DNA from: Pseudomonas gozinkensis
GTDB lineage: Bacteria; Pseudomonadota; Gammaproteobacteria; Pseudomonadales; Pseudomonadaceae
Direction: 5' to 3'
DNA length: 64,000 nucleotides
Assembly (NCBI RefSeq): GCF_014863585.1
Contig: NZ_CP062253.1
Location: 434,001 to 498,000, forward strand
Part shown: positions 18,039 through 28,728 of the stretch, one piece after another
Numbering within the stretch: position 1 is the stretch's first letter
Layout: the number at the start of each line of letters is the position of its first letter
Program-made: the position numbers and the translations under genes
The notes under the pieces: generated by a model
Seen by the model: only the letters and a program-made list of their open reading frames with translations
What the model was told of the DNA's origin: nothing
Databases searched by the model: none

Positions 18039-20601
18039 CTCTCAAGTACAGCCAGAGACTCTGTCCGAGTACCTGGCGCATCTGCCGATGACCGACGAGC
18101 AGCGCGCGGAACTCGCGGGCTGCCAGTCCTTCAGCGAATTGCATGAACGCCTGTCGTCCAAGACCTTTGACGCACCGACCGAAGCCGCCCAGGCTTCGGT
18201 GGGCAAGCGTCTGATCCTGAGCACCGCCGAAGAGCTGCAAGACGCGGAAATGCTGGTGCTCGACGCCAGCGGCCGGGTCAGCATGAAGGCCACGCCGCCG
18301 ATCCGTCGGACCAAGGTCGTGCCGGAGCCGTGGCGCACCAACATTCTGGTGCGTGGCTGGCGCCGCCTGACCGGCCGGACCAACCCGCCGCAACCGCCGA
18401 AAGACGAAAATGTGCTGCCGGCGGCGCGCTGGCGCACGGTCGGTTCGATCCGTCGCTACATTCTGTTGCTGCTGATGCTGGGGCAGACCATCGTCGCCGG
18501 CTGGTACATGAAAGGCATCATGCCGTACCAGGGCTGGTCGTTCGTCGATCTGGAAGAAGTCCTGCATCAACCGCTGCTGCAAACCGCCACGCAAGTGCTG
18601 CCGTATGCGCTGCAGACCAGCATCCTGATCATGTTCGGGATTCTGTTCTGCTGGGTGTCGGCCGGTTTCTGGACCGCGCTGATGGGCTTCCTTGAATTGC
18701 TCACCGGCCACGATAAATACCGGATCTCCGGTAAAAGTGCCGGCAACGAGCCGATTCCGAAGGACGCGCGCACCGCACTGGTGATGCCGATCTGCAACGA
18801 AGATGTGCCTCGGGTGTTCGCCGGTCTGCGCGCGACCTTCGAGTCGGTCGCCGCTACCGGTGACCTGGACCGTTTCGACTTCTTCGTCCTCAGCGACAGT
18901 AACGACACCGACATCTGCGTTGCCGAGCAGCAGGCCTGGCTGGACGTCTGCCGCGAAGCCAAGGGCTTCGGCAAGATCTTCTATCGCCGCCGTCGCCGTC
19001 GCGTCAAACGCAAGAGCGGCAACCTCGACGACTTCTGCCGTCGCTGGGGCGGTGACTACAAGTACATGGTCGTGCTCGACGCCGACTCGGTGATGAGCGG
19101 CGAGTGCCTGACCAGTCTGGTGCGCCTGATGGAGGCCACTCCGGACGCCGGCATCATCCAGACCGCGCCGCGCGCTTCGGGCATGGACACGCTGTATGCA
19201 CGCATGCAGCAGTTCGCCACCCGTGTGTACGGTCCGCTGTTCACGGCCGGCCTGCACTTCTGGCAGCTGGGTGAATCCCACTACTGGGGTCACAACGCGA
19301 TCATCCGCATGAAACCGTTCATCGACCACTGCGCCCTGGCGCCGTTGCCGGGCAAGGGTGCGTTCTCCGGTGCGATCCTCTCTCACGACTTCGTTGAAGC
19401 CGCGCTGATGCGCCGTGCCGGCTGGGGCGTGTGGATTGCCTACGATCTGCCGGGCAGCTATGAAGAACTGCCACCGAACCTGCTCGACGAACTCAAGCGT
19501 GACCGTCGCTGGTGCCACGGCAACCTGATGAACTTCCGCCTGTTCCTGGTAAAGGGCATGCACCCGGTGCACCGCGCGGTGTTCCTGACCGGCGTGATGT
19601 CTTATCTGTCGGCGCCGTTGTGGTTCTTCTTCCTGGTGCTGTCCACCGCGCTGCTGGCGGTGAACACGCTGATGGAGCCGCAGTACTTTCTCGAACCGCG
19701 TCAGCTCTATCCGCTGTGGCCGCAATGGCACCCGGACAAGGCGATCGCGCTGTTCTCGACGACTATCGTGCTGCTGTTCCTGCCGAAGCTGTTGAGCATC
19801 ATCCTGATCTGGGCCAAAGGCGCGAAAGAGTTCGGCGGCAAGTTCAAGGTGACCCTGTCGATGCTGCTGGAGATGCTGTTCTCCATGCTGCTGGCGCCGG
19901 TGCGGATGATTTTCCACACCCGTTTCGTTCTGGCCGCGTTCCTCGGCTGGGCCGCGACCTGGAACTCGCCGCAGCGTGACGACGACTCGACGCCATGGAG
20001 CGAAGCGGTCAAGCGCCACGGTCCGCAGACCTTGCTGGGCTTCTTCTGGGCGCTGCTGGTGATCTGGCTGAACCCGAGCTTCCTGTGGTGGCTGGTGCCG
20101 ATCGTCGGTTCGCTGATGCTGTCGATTCCGGTGTCGGTGATTTCCAGCCGCGTCGGTCTGGGCCTCAAATCCCGTGACGAGAGCCTGTTCCTCATCCCCG
20201 AGGAATACAATCCGCCACAGGCGCTGCTGGCCACCGATCAGTACACCCACGAAAACCGCTGGCATGCACTGAACGACGGCTTCGTCCGCGCCGTGGTCGA
20301 TCCACAGCAGAACGCCCTGGCGTGCTCGCTGGCGACCTCGCGTCACGGTGAGGCCGAGCCGATCGAATGGCTGCGCCAGGAACGTGTGCGTCACGCGATC
20401 AAGGTCGGCCCGGCCGGGCTGAACAACCATGATCGTCTGCAACTGCTGAGCGACCCGGTGGCCCTGGCCCGTCTGCACGAGCAGGTATGGGCCGAAGGCC
20501 ACGCCGAGTGGCTGGACGCATGGCGGGCTTCGGTGAAAGCTGATCCCCATGCGCCGCTGCTGCCGCTCAAGCCTGTGAGCTTGCAGGCGCAACCGGCCTG
20601 A
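18031..20601 (+). CDS. opgH: Glucans biosynthesis glucosyltransferase H
   Basis: Inner-membrane family 2 glycosyltransferase that polymerises UDP-glucose into beta-1,2-glucan and moves it to the periplasm. It is 856 residues, full length. An early transmembrane pair lies near residues 140-220, then the GT2 core with [14 protein letters not shown], the metal-binding [11 protein letters not shown], and a QxxRW-like [10 protein letters not shown]. Several C-terminal membrane spans follow. The ATG lies inside the end of opgG, so translation is coupled. A terminator follows at 20607-20632. Confidence 0.97.
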   Translation: MSNSQVQPETLSEYLAHLPMTDEQRAELAGCQSFSELHERLSSKTFDAPTEAAQASVGKRLILSTAEELQDAEMLVLDASGRVSMKATPPIRRTKVVPEPWRTNILVRGWRRLTGRTNPPQPPKDENVLPAARWRTVGSIRRYILLLLMLGQTIVAGWYMKGIMPYQGWSFVDLEEVLHQPLLQTATQVLPYALQTSILIMFGILFCWVSAGFWTALMGFLELLTGHDKYRISGKSAGNEPIPKDARTALVMPICNEDVPRVFAGLRATFESVAATGDLDRFDFFVLSDSNDTDICVAEQQAWLDVCREAKGFGKIFYRRRRRRVKRKSGNLDDFCRRWGGDYKYMVVLDADSVMSGECLTSLVRLMEATPDAGIIQTAPRASGMDTLYARMQQFATRVYGPLFTAGLHFWQLGESHYWGHNAIIRMKPFIDHCALAPLPGKGAFSGAILSHDFVEAALMRRAGWGVWIAYDLPGSYEELPPNLLDELKRDRRWCHGNLMNFRLFLVKGMHPVHRAVFLTGVMSYLSAPLWFFFLVLSTALLAVNTLMEPQYFLEPRQLYPLWPQWHPDKAIALFSTTIVLLFLPKLLSIILIWAKGAKEFGGKFKVTLSMLLEMLFSMLLAPVRMIFHTRFVLAAFLGWAATWNSPQRDDDSTPWSEAVKRHGPQTLLGFFWALLVIWLNPSFLWWLVPIVGSLMLSIPVSVISSRVGLGLKSRDESLFLIPEEYNPPQALLATDQYTHENRWHALNDGFVRAVVDPQQNALACSLATSRHGEAEPIEWLRQERVRHAIKVGPAGLNNHDRLQLLSDPVALARLHEQVWAEGHAEWLDAWRASVKADPHAPLLPLKPVSLQAQPA

Positions 20602-20606
20602 TGAAG

Positions 20607-20632
20607 AACCCCGCGAAAGCGGGGTTTTTTTT
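20607..20632 (+). terminator. Rho-independent terminator after opgH
   Basis: Stem AACCCCGC / GCGGGGTT with a GAAA tetraloop, followed by eight T (20625-20632), five bases after the opgH stop codon. Confidence 0.95.
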
Positions 20633-20658
20633 GCCTGCCGATTACCGACGCGGATCAC

Positions 20659-20708
20659 TCGTTCCCATGCTCTGCGTGGGAATGCAGCCCGGGACGCTCT
20701 GCGTCCCA
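20659..20708. repeat. Partial REP (GTTCCCAYGC family)
   Basis: CGTTCCCATGCTCTGCGTGG and the following GGGACGCTCTGCGTCCC resemble the left half of the 12275-12376 repeat. The matching right half is missing. Confidence 0.6.
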
Positions 20709-20783
20709 TCCGGCACCAACCGATCAAAAAACCTTGTGCAAACGGACGAGTGCGTTAGCATCCGTCCCCGAATTGGCGCACCC

Positions 20784-20797
20784 GGACAATCTTGTCC
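20784..20797. promoter_or_regulatory. Palindromic operator candidate upstream of the amino-acid ABC operon
   Basis: GGACAA (20784-20789) and TTGTCC (20792-20797) are perfect inverted arms separated by TC, 51 bp before the ATG at 20848. The likely promoter (TTGTGC with TAGCAT 16 bp on, about 20735-20762) lies just upstream, so a bound protein would sit near or after the start point. The regulator is unknown. Confidence 0.45.
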
Positions 20798-20847
20798 ATT
20801 TCTGTCGGTTTTAGCGCCGCAAACGCAATGGTTTTGGGGACTTGAAG

Positions 20848-21645
20848 ATGAAGAAGTATCTGTCGATGCTGCTGGTCGGCGTCACGGCACTGGTTGCAGT
20901 CAATGCGGCGCAGGCCGGCGCGATCGATGACGCGGTCAAGCGCGGTTCGTTGAAAGTCGGCATGGATCCGACCTACATGCCGTTCGAGATGACCAACAAG
21001 CGCGGCGAAATCATCGGTTTCGAAGTCGACATCCTCAAAGCCATGACCAAGGCCATGGGCGTCAAGCTGGAGCTGGTCTCCACCGGCTACGACGGGATCA
21101 TCCCGGCGCTGATGACCGACAAGTTCGACATGATCGGCAGCGGTATGACCCTGACCCAGGAACGCAACCTGCGCCTGAACTTCAGCGAACCGTTCATTGT
21201 GGTCGGCCAGACCCTGCTGATCCGCAAGGAGCTGGAAGGCACCATCAAGACCTATAAGGACCTGAACACCGCCGACTACCGCATCACCTCCAAGCTCGGC
21301 ACCACCGGCGAGATGGTCGCCAAGAAGCTGATCTCCAAGGCCAAGTACCACGGCTACGACAACGAGCAGGAAGCCGTGCTCGACGTGGTCAACGGCAAGG
21401 CTGACGCCTTCATCTACGACGCGCCATACAACGTCGTTGCAGTGAACAAGGTCGGCGCCGGCAAACTGGTGTTCCTCGACAAGCCGTTCACCTACGAGCC
21501 GCTGGCCTTCGGTCTGAAGAAGGGTGACTACGACAGCATCAACTTCATCAACAACTTCCTGCACCAGATCCACGAAGACGGCACCTACGATCGCATCCAT
21601 GACAAGTGGTTCAAGAGCACCGAGTGGCTCAAGGACATGGAATAA
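20848..21645 (+). CDS. Polar amino-acid ABC transporter substrate-binding protein
   Basis: A 265-residue periplasmic binding protein (SBP_bac_3 family) with signal peptide MKKYLSMLLVGVTALVAVNAAQA. The mature domain begins GAIDDAVKRGSLKVGMDPTY and includes GFEVDILKAMTKAMG and the ligand-contact region SGMTLTQERNLRLNFSEPF. ATG 20848 is preferred because GGGGA lies seven bases before it; a TTG at 20842 is also in frame. It leads a three-gene importer with the permease and ATPase downstream. The ligand is not evident from sequence. Confidence 0.9.
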   Translation: MKKYLSMLLVGVTALVAVNAAQAGAIDDAVKRGSLKVGMDPTYMPFEMTNKRGEIIGFEVDILKAMTKAMGVKLELVSTGYDGIIPALMTDKFDMIGSGMTLTQERNLRLNFSEPFIVVGQTLLIRKELEGTIKTYKDLNTADYRITSKLGTTGEMVAKKLISKAKYHGYDNEQEAVLDVVNGKADAFIYDAPYNVVAVNKVGAGKLVFLDKPFTYEPLAFGLKKGDYDSINFINNFLHQIHEDGTYDRIHDKWFKSTEWLKDME

Positions 21646-21672
21646 CTCGGTCATATAGACCGAGTCGCCCCA

Positions 21673-21748
21673 TTCGCGAGCAAGCTCGCTCCCACAGTGA
21701 CCGGTGTGTCTGACCCGGTCCCTTGTGGGAGCGAGCTTGCTCGCGAAG
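21673..21748. repeat. REPIN (GAGCAAGCTCGC family)
   Basis: TTCGCGAGCAAGCTCGCTCC (from 21673) is mirrored by TGTGGGAGCGAGCTTGCTCG (from 21724). It lies between the binding-protein gene and the permease gene, where it may separate their expression levels. Confidence 0.85.
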
Positions 21749-21789
21749 AGGCCTTCCTGGCGACACAGAATTCGGAACCTGCAAATCCA

Positions 21790-22749
21790 ATGAAACAGAA
21801 AAAAGCCCAATGGCCCTGGCACGTCCTGACCGTGCTGGTGCTGGTCGGCCTGGCTGGCGCGCTGTATTACGCCACGTCGCTGATGTCCTACGAATGGCGC
21901 TGGAACCGTGTGCCGCAGTATTTCGCCTACCAGGCCGAGGAAACTCAGCGCGCGACCGACATTTCCACCGTCAGCGAACTGGTGCGCAAGGGCGGCAGCG
22001 CGCAGGTCACCCTGCGCAACGATGCCGGTGACGAGCAACACCTGACCGTCGACGAAAACAGCCTGCAATTCGCTCAGGGCGACGATGTGGCCGAAGGCGA
22101 CGTCGTGGGCGTGACCCGGCATTGGGCGGCGGGTCCGCTGCTGTGGGGCCTGTGGACCACGCTTTGGCTGTCGGTGGTGTCCGGCGTGCTGGGTCTGCTG
22201 ATCGGTCTGGCCACCGGACTGTGCCGGCTGTCGAGCAACCCGACCCTGCGCGACCTGTCGACGATCTATGTCGAACTGGTGCGCGGCACGCCGCTGCTGG
22301 TGCAGATCTTCATTTTCTATTTCTTCATCGGCACGGTGATGAACCTGTCCCGGGAGTTCGCCGGGATCGCCGCGCTGTCGCTGTTCACCGGTGCCTACGT
22401 GGCGGAAATCATCCGTTCCGGTGTGCAGTCGATTGCCCGTGGCCAGAACGAAGCGGCGCGCTCGCTGGGTCTGAGTGCCGGCCAGTCGATGCGCCATGTG
22501 GTGCTGCCGCAAGCGTTCAAACGCGTGCTGCCACCGCTGGCCGGGCAGTTCATCAGTCTGGTCAAAGACACTTCGCTGGTGTCGGTGATCGCTATCACTG
22601 AGCTGCTGAAAAGCGGTCGTGAAGTCATCACCACGTCGTTCTCGCCGTTCGAGATCCTGTTCTGCGTCGCCGGCCTGTACCTGTTGATCAACCTGCCGCT
22701 GTCGAAAATCGCCAGCCGGCTTGAGCGGAGGCTCGCGCAAAGTGATTGA
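21790..22749 (+). CDS. Polar amino-acid ABC transporter permease with periplasmic insertion
   Basis: A 319-residue inner-membrane subunit of the HisM/GltJ class. Residues 10-30 form a first transmembrane segment. About 85 residues of predicted periplasmic domain follow ([20 protein letters not shown], then a beta-rich stretch with a [14 protein letters not shown] segment). The normal BPD_transp_1 core begins near residue 115, and its EAA loop is [22 protein letters not shown]. It starts at ATG 21790, after the REPIN. The last codons overlap the ATPase start (GTG 22742). Confidence 0.9.
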   Translation: MKQKKAQWPWHVLTVLVLVGLAGALYYATSLMSYEWRWNRVPQYFAYQAEETQRATDISTVSELVRKGGSAQVTLRNDAGDEQHLTVDENSLQFAQGDDVAEGDVVGVTRHWAAGPLLWGLWTTLWLSVVSGVLGLLIGLATGLCRLSSNPTLRDLSTIYVELVRGTPLLVQIFIFYFFIGTVMNLSREFAGIAALSLFTGAYVAEIIRSGVQSIARGQNEAARSLGLSAGQSMRHVVLPQAFKRVLPPLAGQFISLVKDTSLVSVIAITELLKSGREVITTSFSPFEILFCVAGLYLLINLPLSKIASRLERRLAQSD

Positions 22750-23476
22750 AGTCCGCGATCTGGTAAAAGTCTTCGACACCCGTGGGCAAGTGGTGCGCGC
22801 GGTGGATAACGTCAGCACGTCCGTCGCCAAGGGTGAAGTGCTGGTGGTGATCGGCCCGTCCGGTTCCGGCAAGTCGACCTTCCTGCGTTGCCTCAATGGT
22901 CTGGAAGAATTCGATTCCGGCTCGGTGAGCATCGACGGCCTGCAACTGGCCGACCCGAAAACCGACGTCAACGCCTACCGCCGCGAAGTCGGCATGGTAT
23001 TCCAGCATTTCAATCTGTTCCCGCACATGACCGTGCTGGAAAACCTGTGCCTGGCGCAGAAAGTCGTGCGCAAGCGCGGCCAGAAGGAAAGCGAGGCCAA
23101 GGCCCTGGCGCTGCTGGAGAAGGTCGGCATCGCCCAGAAGGCCCGCGAATTCCCGTCGCGCCTGTCCGGTGGTCAGCAGCAGCGCGTGGCGATTGCCCGG
23201 GCGCTGGCGATGGACCCCAAGGTCATGCTGTTCGACGAGCCGACCTCGGCCCTCGACCCGGAAATGGTCGGTGAAGTGCTGGACGTGATGAAGAACCTGG
23301 CCGTGGAAGGCATGACCATGGTTTGCGTTACCCACGAAATGGGTTTTGCCCGTGAAGTGGCGGATCGGGTGCTGTTCTTCGATCACGGCAAACTGCTGGA
23401 AGACGCCTCGCCGGCGGATTTCTTCGATGCACCGAAGGATCCGCGAGCCCAGGCGTTCCTGCGGCAAGTCCTCTAA
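22742..23476 (+). CDS. Polar amino-acid ABC transporter ATP-binding protein
   Basis: A 244-residue ATPase of the GlnQ/HisP class. Walker A is GPSGSGKST, the Q-loop is [10 protein letters not shown], the signature [15 protein letters not shown], Walker [15 protein letters not shown] and the switch CVTHEMGFA. The start is GTG 22742, ten bases after GGAGG (22727-22731) and overlapping the permease by 8 bp. A TTG at 22721 would add seven residues not seen in relatives. It completes the importer begun at 20848. Confidence 0.93.
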   Translation: MIEVRDLVKVFDTRGQVVRAVDNVSTSVAKGEVLVVIGPSGSGKSTFLRCLNGLEEFDSGSVSIDGLQLADPKTDVNAYRREVGMVFQHFNLFPHMTVLENLCLAQKVVRKRGQKESEAKALALLEKVGIAQKAREFPSRLSGGQQQRVAIARALAMDPKVMLFDEPTSALDPEMVGEVLDVMKNLAVEGMTMVCVTHEMGFAREVADRVLFFDHGKLLEDASPADFFDAPKDPRAQAFLRQVL

Positions 23477-23498
23477 CTGCGGCGTCCTCCCGGACGCC

Positions 23499-23606
23499 AT
23501 CGCTGGCAAGCCAGCTCCCACAGTTAATGGGGTTGAACACAAACTTCGTGGTCGACTACAAACCCTGTGGGAGCTGCGGTGCGACGATTCGACTTGCCAG
23601 CGATAG
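23499..23606. repeat. Imperfect REPIN (TGGCAAGCCAGC family)
   Basis: The left REP ATCGCTGGCAAGCCAGCTCC (23499-23518) is intact. The right partner (from about 23564) carries an insertion (GGTGCGACGATTCGACTTGC) in its stem. It sits between the convergent ATPase and chemoreceptor genes and could serve both 3' ends. Confidence 0.7.
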
Positions 23607-23647
23607 CATCACCTCGGTCCACAGCGAACCGAGGTCTGCGCATCACC

Positions 23648-25564
23648 TCAAACCTTGAACCGGCCCACCAGCGTTTGCAGGTGAGTGCCCAACCGCGCCA
23701 GCTCGACGCTGGAGGCCGCCGTCTCTTCACTGGCCGCCGAGGTCTGGTCTGACACATCCCGCACGTTCAGCACGCTGCGGTTGATCTCTTCGGCCACGGC
23801 GCTCTGCTGCTCGGCCGCTGCTGCGATCTGCTGGTTCATCGCCTGAATTGCCGAGACGGTGCGGGTGATGCTTTCCAGCGAACCGCCGGCACGACGGGTC
23901 AGCTCGACGCTGCTGTCAGTCAGGGTGCGGCTGTTGTCCATGATCGTCGCCACTTGCTGGGTGCCGTTTTGCAGGCCGACGATCAGCTCTTCGATCTCTT
24001 CCGTGGACTTCTGGGTGCGCTGGGCCAGGCTGCGGACTTCGTCGGCGACCACCGCGAAACCACGTCCGGCTTCACCGGCTCGGGCGGCCTCGATGGCGGC
24101 GTTGAGAGCCAGCAGGTTGGTTTGCTGGGCCACGGACTTGATCACGTCGAGCACGCTGCCGATCTTGTCGCTTTCGCGCTTGAGCTCGCCCATGGCCTCG
24201 GTGGAGTGGCCAACTTCGGCGGCCAGACGTTCGATCTGGGCAATGGCCTCGCCAACCACCTTGTCGCCTTCACGGGCCTGCTGGTCAGCTGCGACGGCCG
24301 CTTCCGAAGCCTCCTCGGCGTTGCGCGCGACTTCCTGCACGGTGGCGGCCATTTCGTTCATGGCGGTGGCGACCTGATCGGTCTCGACTTTCTGGTTGTT
24401 GACCCCGGCGCTGGTCTGCTCGGTCACGGCGGACAGTTCTTCGGCGGCGCTGGCGATCTGGGTCACGCCGTCGCTGATCCCGCCGATCAATTCACGCAGG
24501 CCCTGGGTCATGCTCTGCATCGAGCGTTGCAGTTGACCGAGCTCGTCGCGGCGCAGGGATACGAGGTTGTGGGTCAGGTCACCGGCGGCCACACGCTCGG
24601 CGACCTTCAGAGTCTGTTCCAGCGGGATGATGATCTGGCGGGTGATTGCCCAGGCCGCGAGCAGGCCGAAAGCGACGGCCAGCAGGGTGGCGATCAGCAG
24701 CATGTTTTTGGCGTGCGCGGCGTCGGTGTCGCGGACGATGGTCTGGGATTCGGTGAGTTTCTTGCTGACGTCGAGCAGGATGTCGCCCTGGGCCGACATG
24801 CGAGCCTGCGCCTTGGCGTTGTTCACCTGAGAGTCACGGAACTGGCTGACGGCGGCGCGGTAAGCCTTGAGCGATTCGGTGGCCTGTTGCAGGTTGGCGA
24901 TGTGTTGCTCGGGCAGTTTGCTCGGCAGGCTTTCCAGATTGCTCAGGGCGGCGGCGATGGCGTCCAGCGCCGGTTGTTCGGCGTCGGCCTTGCCGCTGTA
25001 GGTGTAGCCGCGCACCTGATAGCGCGCCTGCTGCAGCAGTTTGCTCAGTTCGATCACGCTGTTGAATTGCGCGACGCTGTCGCCTTGCAGCAGGGATTTC
25101 TCCACTTCGCTGACCTTGGCCACGGCGTTGTCGGCGCTGGCGCCGAGTTTGCTGCGGGCGTCTTCACGCTGCACGGTGGCCTGGGTCATGTCGCCAAAGG
25201 CGCGTTTGTACTCGGCGACTGCCGCCAGTTGCTGATCGATCATGGCCACGTCGGACGGTTGCTCGATCATGCCGCGGGCGCTTTGCAGGCCGCTGTCGAG
25301 TTTGCCGAGCAGGTCGTTGACCGCGCCGGGGCCTTGTTCGCCTCGGCGGGCTTCATAGTCCAGGCGCGCCAGGCGCAGGTCTTTGGTCAGCTCGTTGAGG
25401 CTGGAGATGAACCCGAGCTTGTCGCCCCGGCTGATGATGCCGCTCATGCCGGTCCAGCCGGTAAAGGTGATCAACAGCGTCAGCAGCAGCACCAGGCCGA
25501 AACCGATTCCCAGCTTGCGTTTGACGCTGACGTTTCCAAGATTCTCGGCTAACCAACGGTACAT
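23648..25564 (-). CDS. Methyl-accepting chemotaxis protein with helical bimodular (HBM) ligand domain
   Basis: A 638-residue transmembrane chemoreceptor. Transmembrane helix 1 lies near residues 17-38. It is followed by about 240 residues of all-helical periplasmic domain with paired repeats ([25 protein letters not shown]) resembling the HBM domains of McpS/PcaY-type receptors. Transmembrane helix 2 is near 281-302, then HAMP and the signalling hairpin with the conserved tip [20 protein letters not shown]. Relatives sense TCA-cycle acids or aromatic acids; the ligand here is unknown. ATG 25564 follows a GGGGAG ribosome site. A FliA-type promoter lies at 25607-25633. Confidence 0.93.
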   Translation of the reverse strand: MYRWLAENLGNVSVKRKLGIGFGLVLLLTLLITFTGWTGMSGIISRGDKLGFISSLNELTKDLRLARLDYEARRGEQGPGAVNDLLGKLDSGLQSARGMIEQPSDVAMIDQQLAAVAEYKRAFGDMTQATVQREDARSKLGASADNAVAKVSEVEKSLLQGDSVAQFNSVIELSKLLQQARYQVRGYTYSGKADAEQPALDAIAAALSNLESLPSKLPEQHIANLQQATESLKAYRAAVSQFRDSQVNNAKAQARMSAQGDILLDVSKKLTESQTIVRDTDAAHAKNMLLIATLLAVAFGLLAAWAITRQIIIPLEQTLKVAERVAAGDLTHNLVSLRRDELGQLQRSMQSMTQGLRELIGGISDGVTQIASAAEELSAVTEQTSAGVNNQKVETDQVATAMNEMAATVQEVARNAEEASEAAVAADQQAREGDKVVGEAIAQIERLAAEVGHSTEAMGELKRESDKIGSVLDVIKSVAQQTNLLALNAAIEAARAGEAGRGFAVVADEVRSLAQRTQKSTEEIEELIVGLQNGTQQVATIMDNSRTLTDSSVELTRRAGGSLESITRTVSAIQAMNQQIAAAAEQQSAVAEEINRSVLNVRDVSDQTSAASEETAASSVELARLGTHLQTLVGRFKV

Positions 25565-25606
25565 GCGACAACTCCCCTCGGACCACTAATTGGACTTATG
25601 GAGAGT

Positions 25607-25633
25607 GTATCGGCCGAATGATGGCAATCTGTA
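25607..25633 (-). promoter_or_regulatory. Sigma-28 (FliA) promoter of the chemoreceptor gene
   Basis: Read on the minus strand, TACA (25633-25630), a 15-base spacer and GCCGATAC (25614-25607) match TAAA-N15-GCCGATAA in spacing and in 10 of 12 core bases. The chemoreceptor start is 43 bases downstream. This would place the receptor in the late flagellar regulon. Confidence 0.7.
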
Positions 25634-25671
25634 ACGCGATTTGTCTGGCTAATTGCTCGGAACAGCAGTGC

Positions 25672-26379
25672 TCAGAACAGTCGGGCGAGCAGCGCGGTGA
25701 CGGCGGTTTCGACCCGCAGAATACGCTCGCCCAGCTGCACCGGTTGCAACCCGGCCTTGGCCAGCAGGTCGATTTCGTAGGGAATCCAGCCACCCTCGGG
25801 GCCGATGGCCAGGGTCACCGGTTCGCTGAGGGCGCGGGGGCAGGGCGGGAAGTTGCCCGGATGGCCGACCAGACCGAGGGTGCCGTCGGTGATGGCCGGC
25901 AGGCGGTCTTCGACGAACGGCTTGAAGCGCTTCTCGATGATGATCTCCGGCAGCACCGTATCCCGGGCCTGTTCGAGGCCGAGGATCAGATTCTCGCGAA
26001 TCGCTTCCGGCTCAAGAAACGGCGTCTGCCAGAAACTCTTCTCGACGCGATAGCTGTTGACCAGAATCACCTTCGACACGCCCATGGTCGCCACGGTCTG
26101 GAACACCCGGCGCAGCATCTTCGGACGTGGCAGGGCGAGCACCAGGGTCAGCGGCAGTTTGGCCGGCGGAGGCTGATCAAGGGTGACTCGCAGTTCAGCT
26201 TCGCCTGCTTCCAGACGAAGTAACTCGGCCGAGCCCATCAAGCCGTTGATGCGCCCGACCCGCAGGCTGTCGCCGACTTCCGAGCGGTGGACTTCCTGCA
26301 TATGGGTCAGGCGCCGATCACGCAGCACGACGCGGTCGGCCGCAATGAAGTCGGCTTCTTCGAGCAGCAGCAGGTTCAT
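25672..26379 (-). CDS. rsmE: 16S rRNA (uracil-1498-N3)-methyltransferase
   Basis: Methylates N3 of U1498 in 16S rRNA using S-adenosylmethionine. The ATG at 26379 gives 235 residues, the normal size. The N-terminal PUA-like part starts [11 protein letters not shown]. The C-terminal SPOUT knot includes [30 protein letters not shown] and [12 protein letters not shown]. It overlaps the tatC stop by four bases and is likely the last gene of the leftward ubi-his-tat run. Confidence 0.95.
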   Translation of the reverse strand: MNLLLLEEADFIAADRVVLRDRRLTHMQEVHRSEVGDSLRVGRINGLMGSAELLRLEAGEAELRVTLDQPPPAKLPLTLVLALPRPKMLRRVFQTVATMGVSKVILVNSYRVEKSFWQTPFLEPEAIRENLILGLEQARDTVLPEIIIEKRFKPFVEDRLPAITDGTLGLVGHPGNFPPCPRALSEPVTLAIGPEGGWIPYEIDLLAKAGLQPVQLGERILRVETAVTALLARLF

Positions 26380-27164
26380 GGCTGAGTCGCTGGCGGCTGG
26401 TCGTTGTGATCGTCGGCGGTTTCTTCCGGGCGCTCGCGCTTGCTGACCAGACTGCCGAACAGGATGCCGACTTCGAACAACATCCACATCGGCACGGCCA
26501 GCAGGGTCTGGGAGAAGATGTCCGGCGGGGTCAGGATCATGCCGACCACGAAGCAGCCGATGATCACGTACGGACGGATCTTCTTCAGGTATTTGACGTC
26601 GACCACGCCGATCCACACCAGCAGCACCACGGCCACCGGGATTTCGAACGCCACGCCGAAGGCGAAGAACAGCGTCATGACGAAATCGAGATAACTGGTG
26701 ATGTCGGTCATCATTTCCACGCCGGCCGGGGTGGCCGAGGCGAAGAACTTGAAGATCAGCGGGAACACGAAGAAGTAGGCGAACGCCATGCCGGTGTAGA
26801 ACAGCAGGATGCTGGAGATCAGCAACGGTACTGCGACGCGCTTTTCATGTTTGTACAGGCCTGGCGCGATGAAGCCCCAGATCTGATGCAGGATCACCGG
26901 AATCGCCAGGAACAGCGAGACCATCATTGTCAGCTTCAGCGGCGTCAGGAACGGCGACGACACGTCGGTGGCGATCATCGTCGCGCCGGCCGGCAGGTAT
27001 TCACGCAGCGGCGTCGAGACGAAGGTGTAGATCTGCTGGGTGAAGGCAAACAACCCGGCGAAGATGATGAAGATCGCCGCGACGCAACGCAGCAGGCGGG
27101 TGCGCAACTCGGTGAGGTGCGAAACCAGCGGCATGTGCTGGTCGTTTTCGGGGAGATCGCTCAT
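26376..27164 (-). CDS. tatC: Sec-independent protein translocase TatC
   Basis: The six-span inner-membrane receptor that binds twin-arginine signal peptides with TatB. It is 262 residues with the conserved N-terminal [11 protein letters not shown] motif, the Phe/Pro-rich periplasmic loop near [30 protein letters not shown] and the final hydrophobic segments. It overlaps both tatB (4 bp) and rsmE (4 bp). Confidence 0.97.
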   Translation of the reverse strand: MSDLPENDQHMPLVSHLTELRTRLLRCVAAIFIIFAGLFAFTQQIYTFVSTPLREYLPAGATMIATDVSSPFLTPLKLTMMVSLFLAIPVILHQIWGFIAPGLYKHEKRVAVPLLISSILLFYTGMAFAYFFVFPLIFKFFASATPAGVEMMTDITSYLDFVMTLFFAFGVAFEIPVAVVLLVWIGVVDVKYLKKIRPYVIIGCFVVGMILTPPDIFSQTLLAVPMWMLFEVGILFGSLVSKRERPEETADDHNDQPPATQP

Positions 27165-27607
27165 GGGGCTCGCGGCGGCAGTGTTGGGTCGTGAGGCGCT
27201 GGTGTAGTCGGCGCGGCGGTGGGAGCTACGTGTTCGACCGAGTTTTCTGCAACAGCAGGCGCAGAGCCGGTCGGCGCTACAACTGGTGCAGCTGGCGTCG
27301 TGGCGGCAGGCGCATGAATCGTCTGCTCACCCACGTGCTCGACCGGCGTCGGCTCCTGCTGAACCGGCGTGAAAATCTTCCGCGCCTCCTGTTCCAGCGA
27401 CAGGATGTGCTCGTTGTGCAGTTGCCGACGGATTTCGTCGGCACCGATTTCACGCTCAACTTCCTGTTTGATCGCGTTGAAGCTGCGCTTCAGCCGTCCG
27501 ACCCACAGGCCGGCGGTGCGCGCAGCACCCGGCAGACGCTCGGGGCCCAGCACCAGCAGGGCAACGAGGCCGACGAGCAGCAGTTCAGAGAAGCTGATAC
27601 CAAACAT
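27161..27607 (-). CDS. tatB: Sec-independent protein translocase TatB
   Basis: Single-span membrane protein that forms the receptor complex with TatC. It is 148 residues: [20 protein letters not shown] membrane helix with the ELL motif, hinge GPERLP, then an amphipathic helix ([20 protein letters not shown]) and a long Pro/Ala/Thr-rich tail. The tail composition is typical of pseudomonad TatB. It starts ten bases after tatA. Confidence 0.96.
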   Translation of the reverse strand: MFGISFSELLLVGLVALLVLGPERLPGAARTAGLWVGRLKRSFNAIKQEVEREIGADEIRRQLHNEHILSLEQEARKIFTPVQQEPTPVEHVGEQTIHAPAATTPAAPVVAPTGSAPAVAENSVEHVAPTAAPTTPAPHDPTLPPRAP

Positions 27608-27617
27608 TAGTCAGTGC

Positions 27618-27896
27618 TCACACGTCTTTGCGGATCGGCTCTTCGACTTTCTGCGCCTGCACGTCGATGGTGTGCGGCGGGTTGGCCTGAGCGGTGGCTT
27701 GCGGCTGTACCGGTGGCACCGGCTGTGCAGGCGTGACGGTCGGATCGGCCGGTTTTTCGTCGTCGTTCATGGCTTTACGGAAGCCCTTGATCGACTCGCC
27801 AACATCGGTGCCGAGGTTTTTCAGTTTCTTGGTACCGAACACCAGTACCACGACCACCAGGATGACGATCCAGTGTTTCCAGTCAAAAATGCCCAT
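27618..27896 (-). CDS. tatA: Sec-independent protein translocase TatA
   Basis: Pore-forming Tat subunit. ATG 27896 gives 92 residues: [20 protein letters not shown] membrane helix, hinge [10 protein letters not shown], amphipathic helix [17 protein letters not shown] and a Pro/Gln-rich tail. An upstream in-frame extension is rejected because it precedes the conserved MGIFDW start. It lies 25 bp after hisE. Confidence 0.96.
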   Translation of the reverse strand: MGIFDWKHWIVILVVVVLVFGTKKLKNLGTDVGESIKGFRKAMNDDEKPADPTVTPAQPVPPVQPQATAQANPPHTIDVQAQKVEEPIRKDV

Positions 27897-27921
27897 GTTG
27901 CTGTTCCTCTCTTGAAGTTGT

Positions 27922-28254
27922 TCAGGCGGACGGACGTGAGGCTTTCTCGACGTGTCCGGACAGGCCGAAACGGCGATCCAGTTCATCCAGCACTGCCTGT
28001 GGATGCTGCCCCAGTTGGGCGAGCATGACCATACTGTGGAACCACAGGTCGGCGGTCTCGTAGATCACGTCACTGCAGTCGCCACTGACGGCGGCGTCCT
28101 TGGCGGCAATAATCGTTTCGACCGACTCTTCGCCGACTTTCTCCAGAATCTTGTTCAGACCCTTGTGATACAGGCTGGCGACATACGAGCTGTCGGCGGG
28201 TGCGCCCTTGCGCTCTTCCAGCACCTGAGCGAGGCGGGTCAGGGTGTCACTCAT
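27922..28254 (-). CDS. hisE: Phosphoribosyl-ATP pyrophosphatase
   Basis: Second step of histidine biosynthesis, cleaving PRPP-ATP to PR-AMP and pyrophosphate. The 110-residue all-alpha NTP-pyrophosphohydrolase has the metal motif [13 protein letters not shown] and [12 protein letters not shown]. Like other pseudomonads, hisE is separate from hisI here. The two genes overlap by 8 bp. Confidence 0.96.
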   Translation of the reverse strand: MSDTLTRLAQVLEERKGAPADSSYVASLYHKGLNKILEKVGEESVETIIAAKDAAVSGDCSDVIYETADLWFHSMVMLAQLGQHPQAVLDELDRRFGLSGHVEKASRPSA

Positions 28255-28648
28255 GTTTGTGTCCTGCGGAGTAAATAGCGTGCGGGTCTTTCAGGACCGG
28301 GTCGACCGTTTTCCAGTCGCCGTTTTCGAAGACGCGGTAGAAGCAGCTTTGACGGCCGGTATGGCAAGCGATGTCGCCGATCTGTTCGACCATCAGGATG
28401 ATGACGTCGGCGTCGCAGTCCAGACGCATTTCATGCAGCGTCTGTACGTGGCCGGACTCTTCGCCCTTGCGCCACAGCTTGCCACGGGAACGTGACCAAT
28501 AGATGGCACGGTTTTCCGCCGCGGTCAGCTCCAGGGCTTCGCGGTTCATCCAGGCCATCATCAATACGCGTCCGGTCTTGTGATCCTGGGCAATCGCCGG
28601 CACCAGGCCATCGGCGTCCCACTTGATCTCGTCCAGCCAGTTTTTCAT
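28247..28648 (-). CDS. hisI: Phosphoribosyl-AMP cyclohydrolase
   Basis: Third step of histidine biosynthesis, opening the adenine ring of PR-AMP; a zinc enzyme. ATG 28648 ([15 protein letters not shown]) gives 133 residues. The metal-binding region [15 protein letters not shown], with Cys and Asp ligands, and [11 protein letters not shown] are present. It is 80 bp downstream of ubiB and overlaps hisE. Confidence 0.96.
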   Translation of the reverse strand: MKNWLDEIKWDADGLVPAIAQDHKTGRVLMMAWMNREALELTAAENRAIYWSRSRGKLWRKGEESGHVQTLHEMRLDCDADVIILMVEQIGDIACHTGRQSCFYRVFENGDWKTVDPVLKDPHAIYSAGHKHE

Positions 28649-28728
28649 CTTCGACTCCGACAGCGAACCCACACTTCAATAGTCGGGTTCAGGCGTTGAA
28701 ACAGTGTGCCAGCCGATCACGGAACTGG

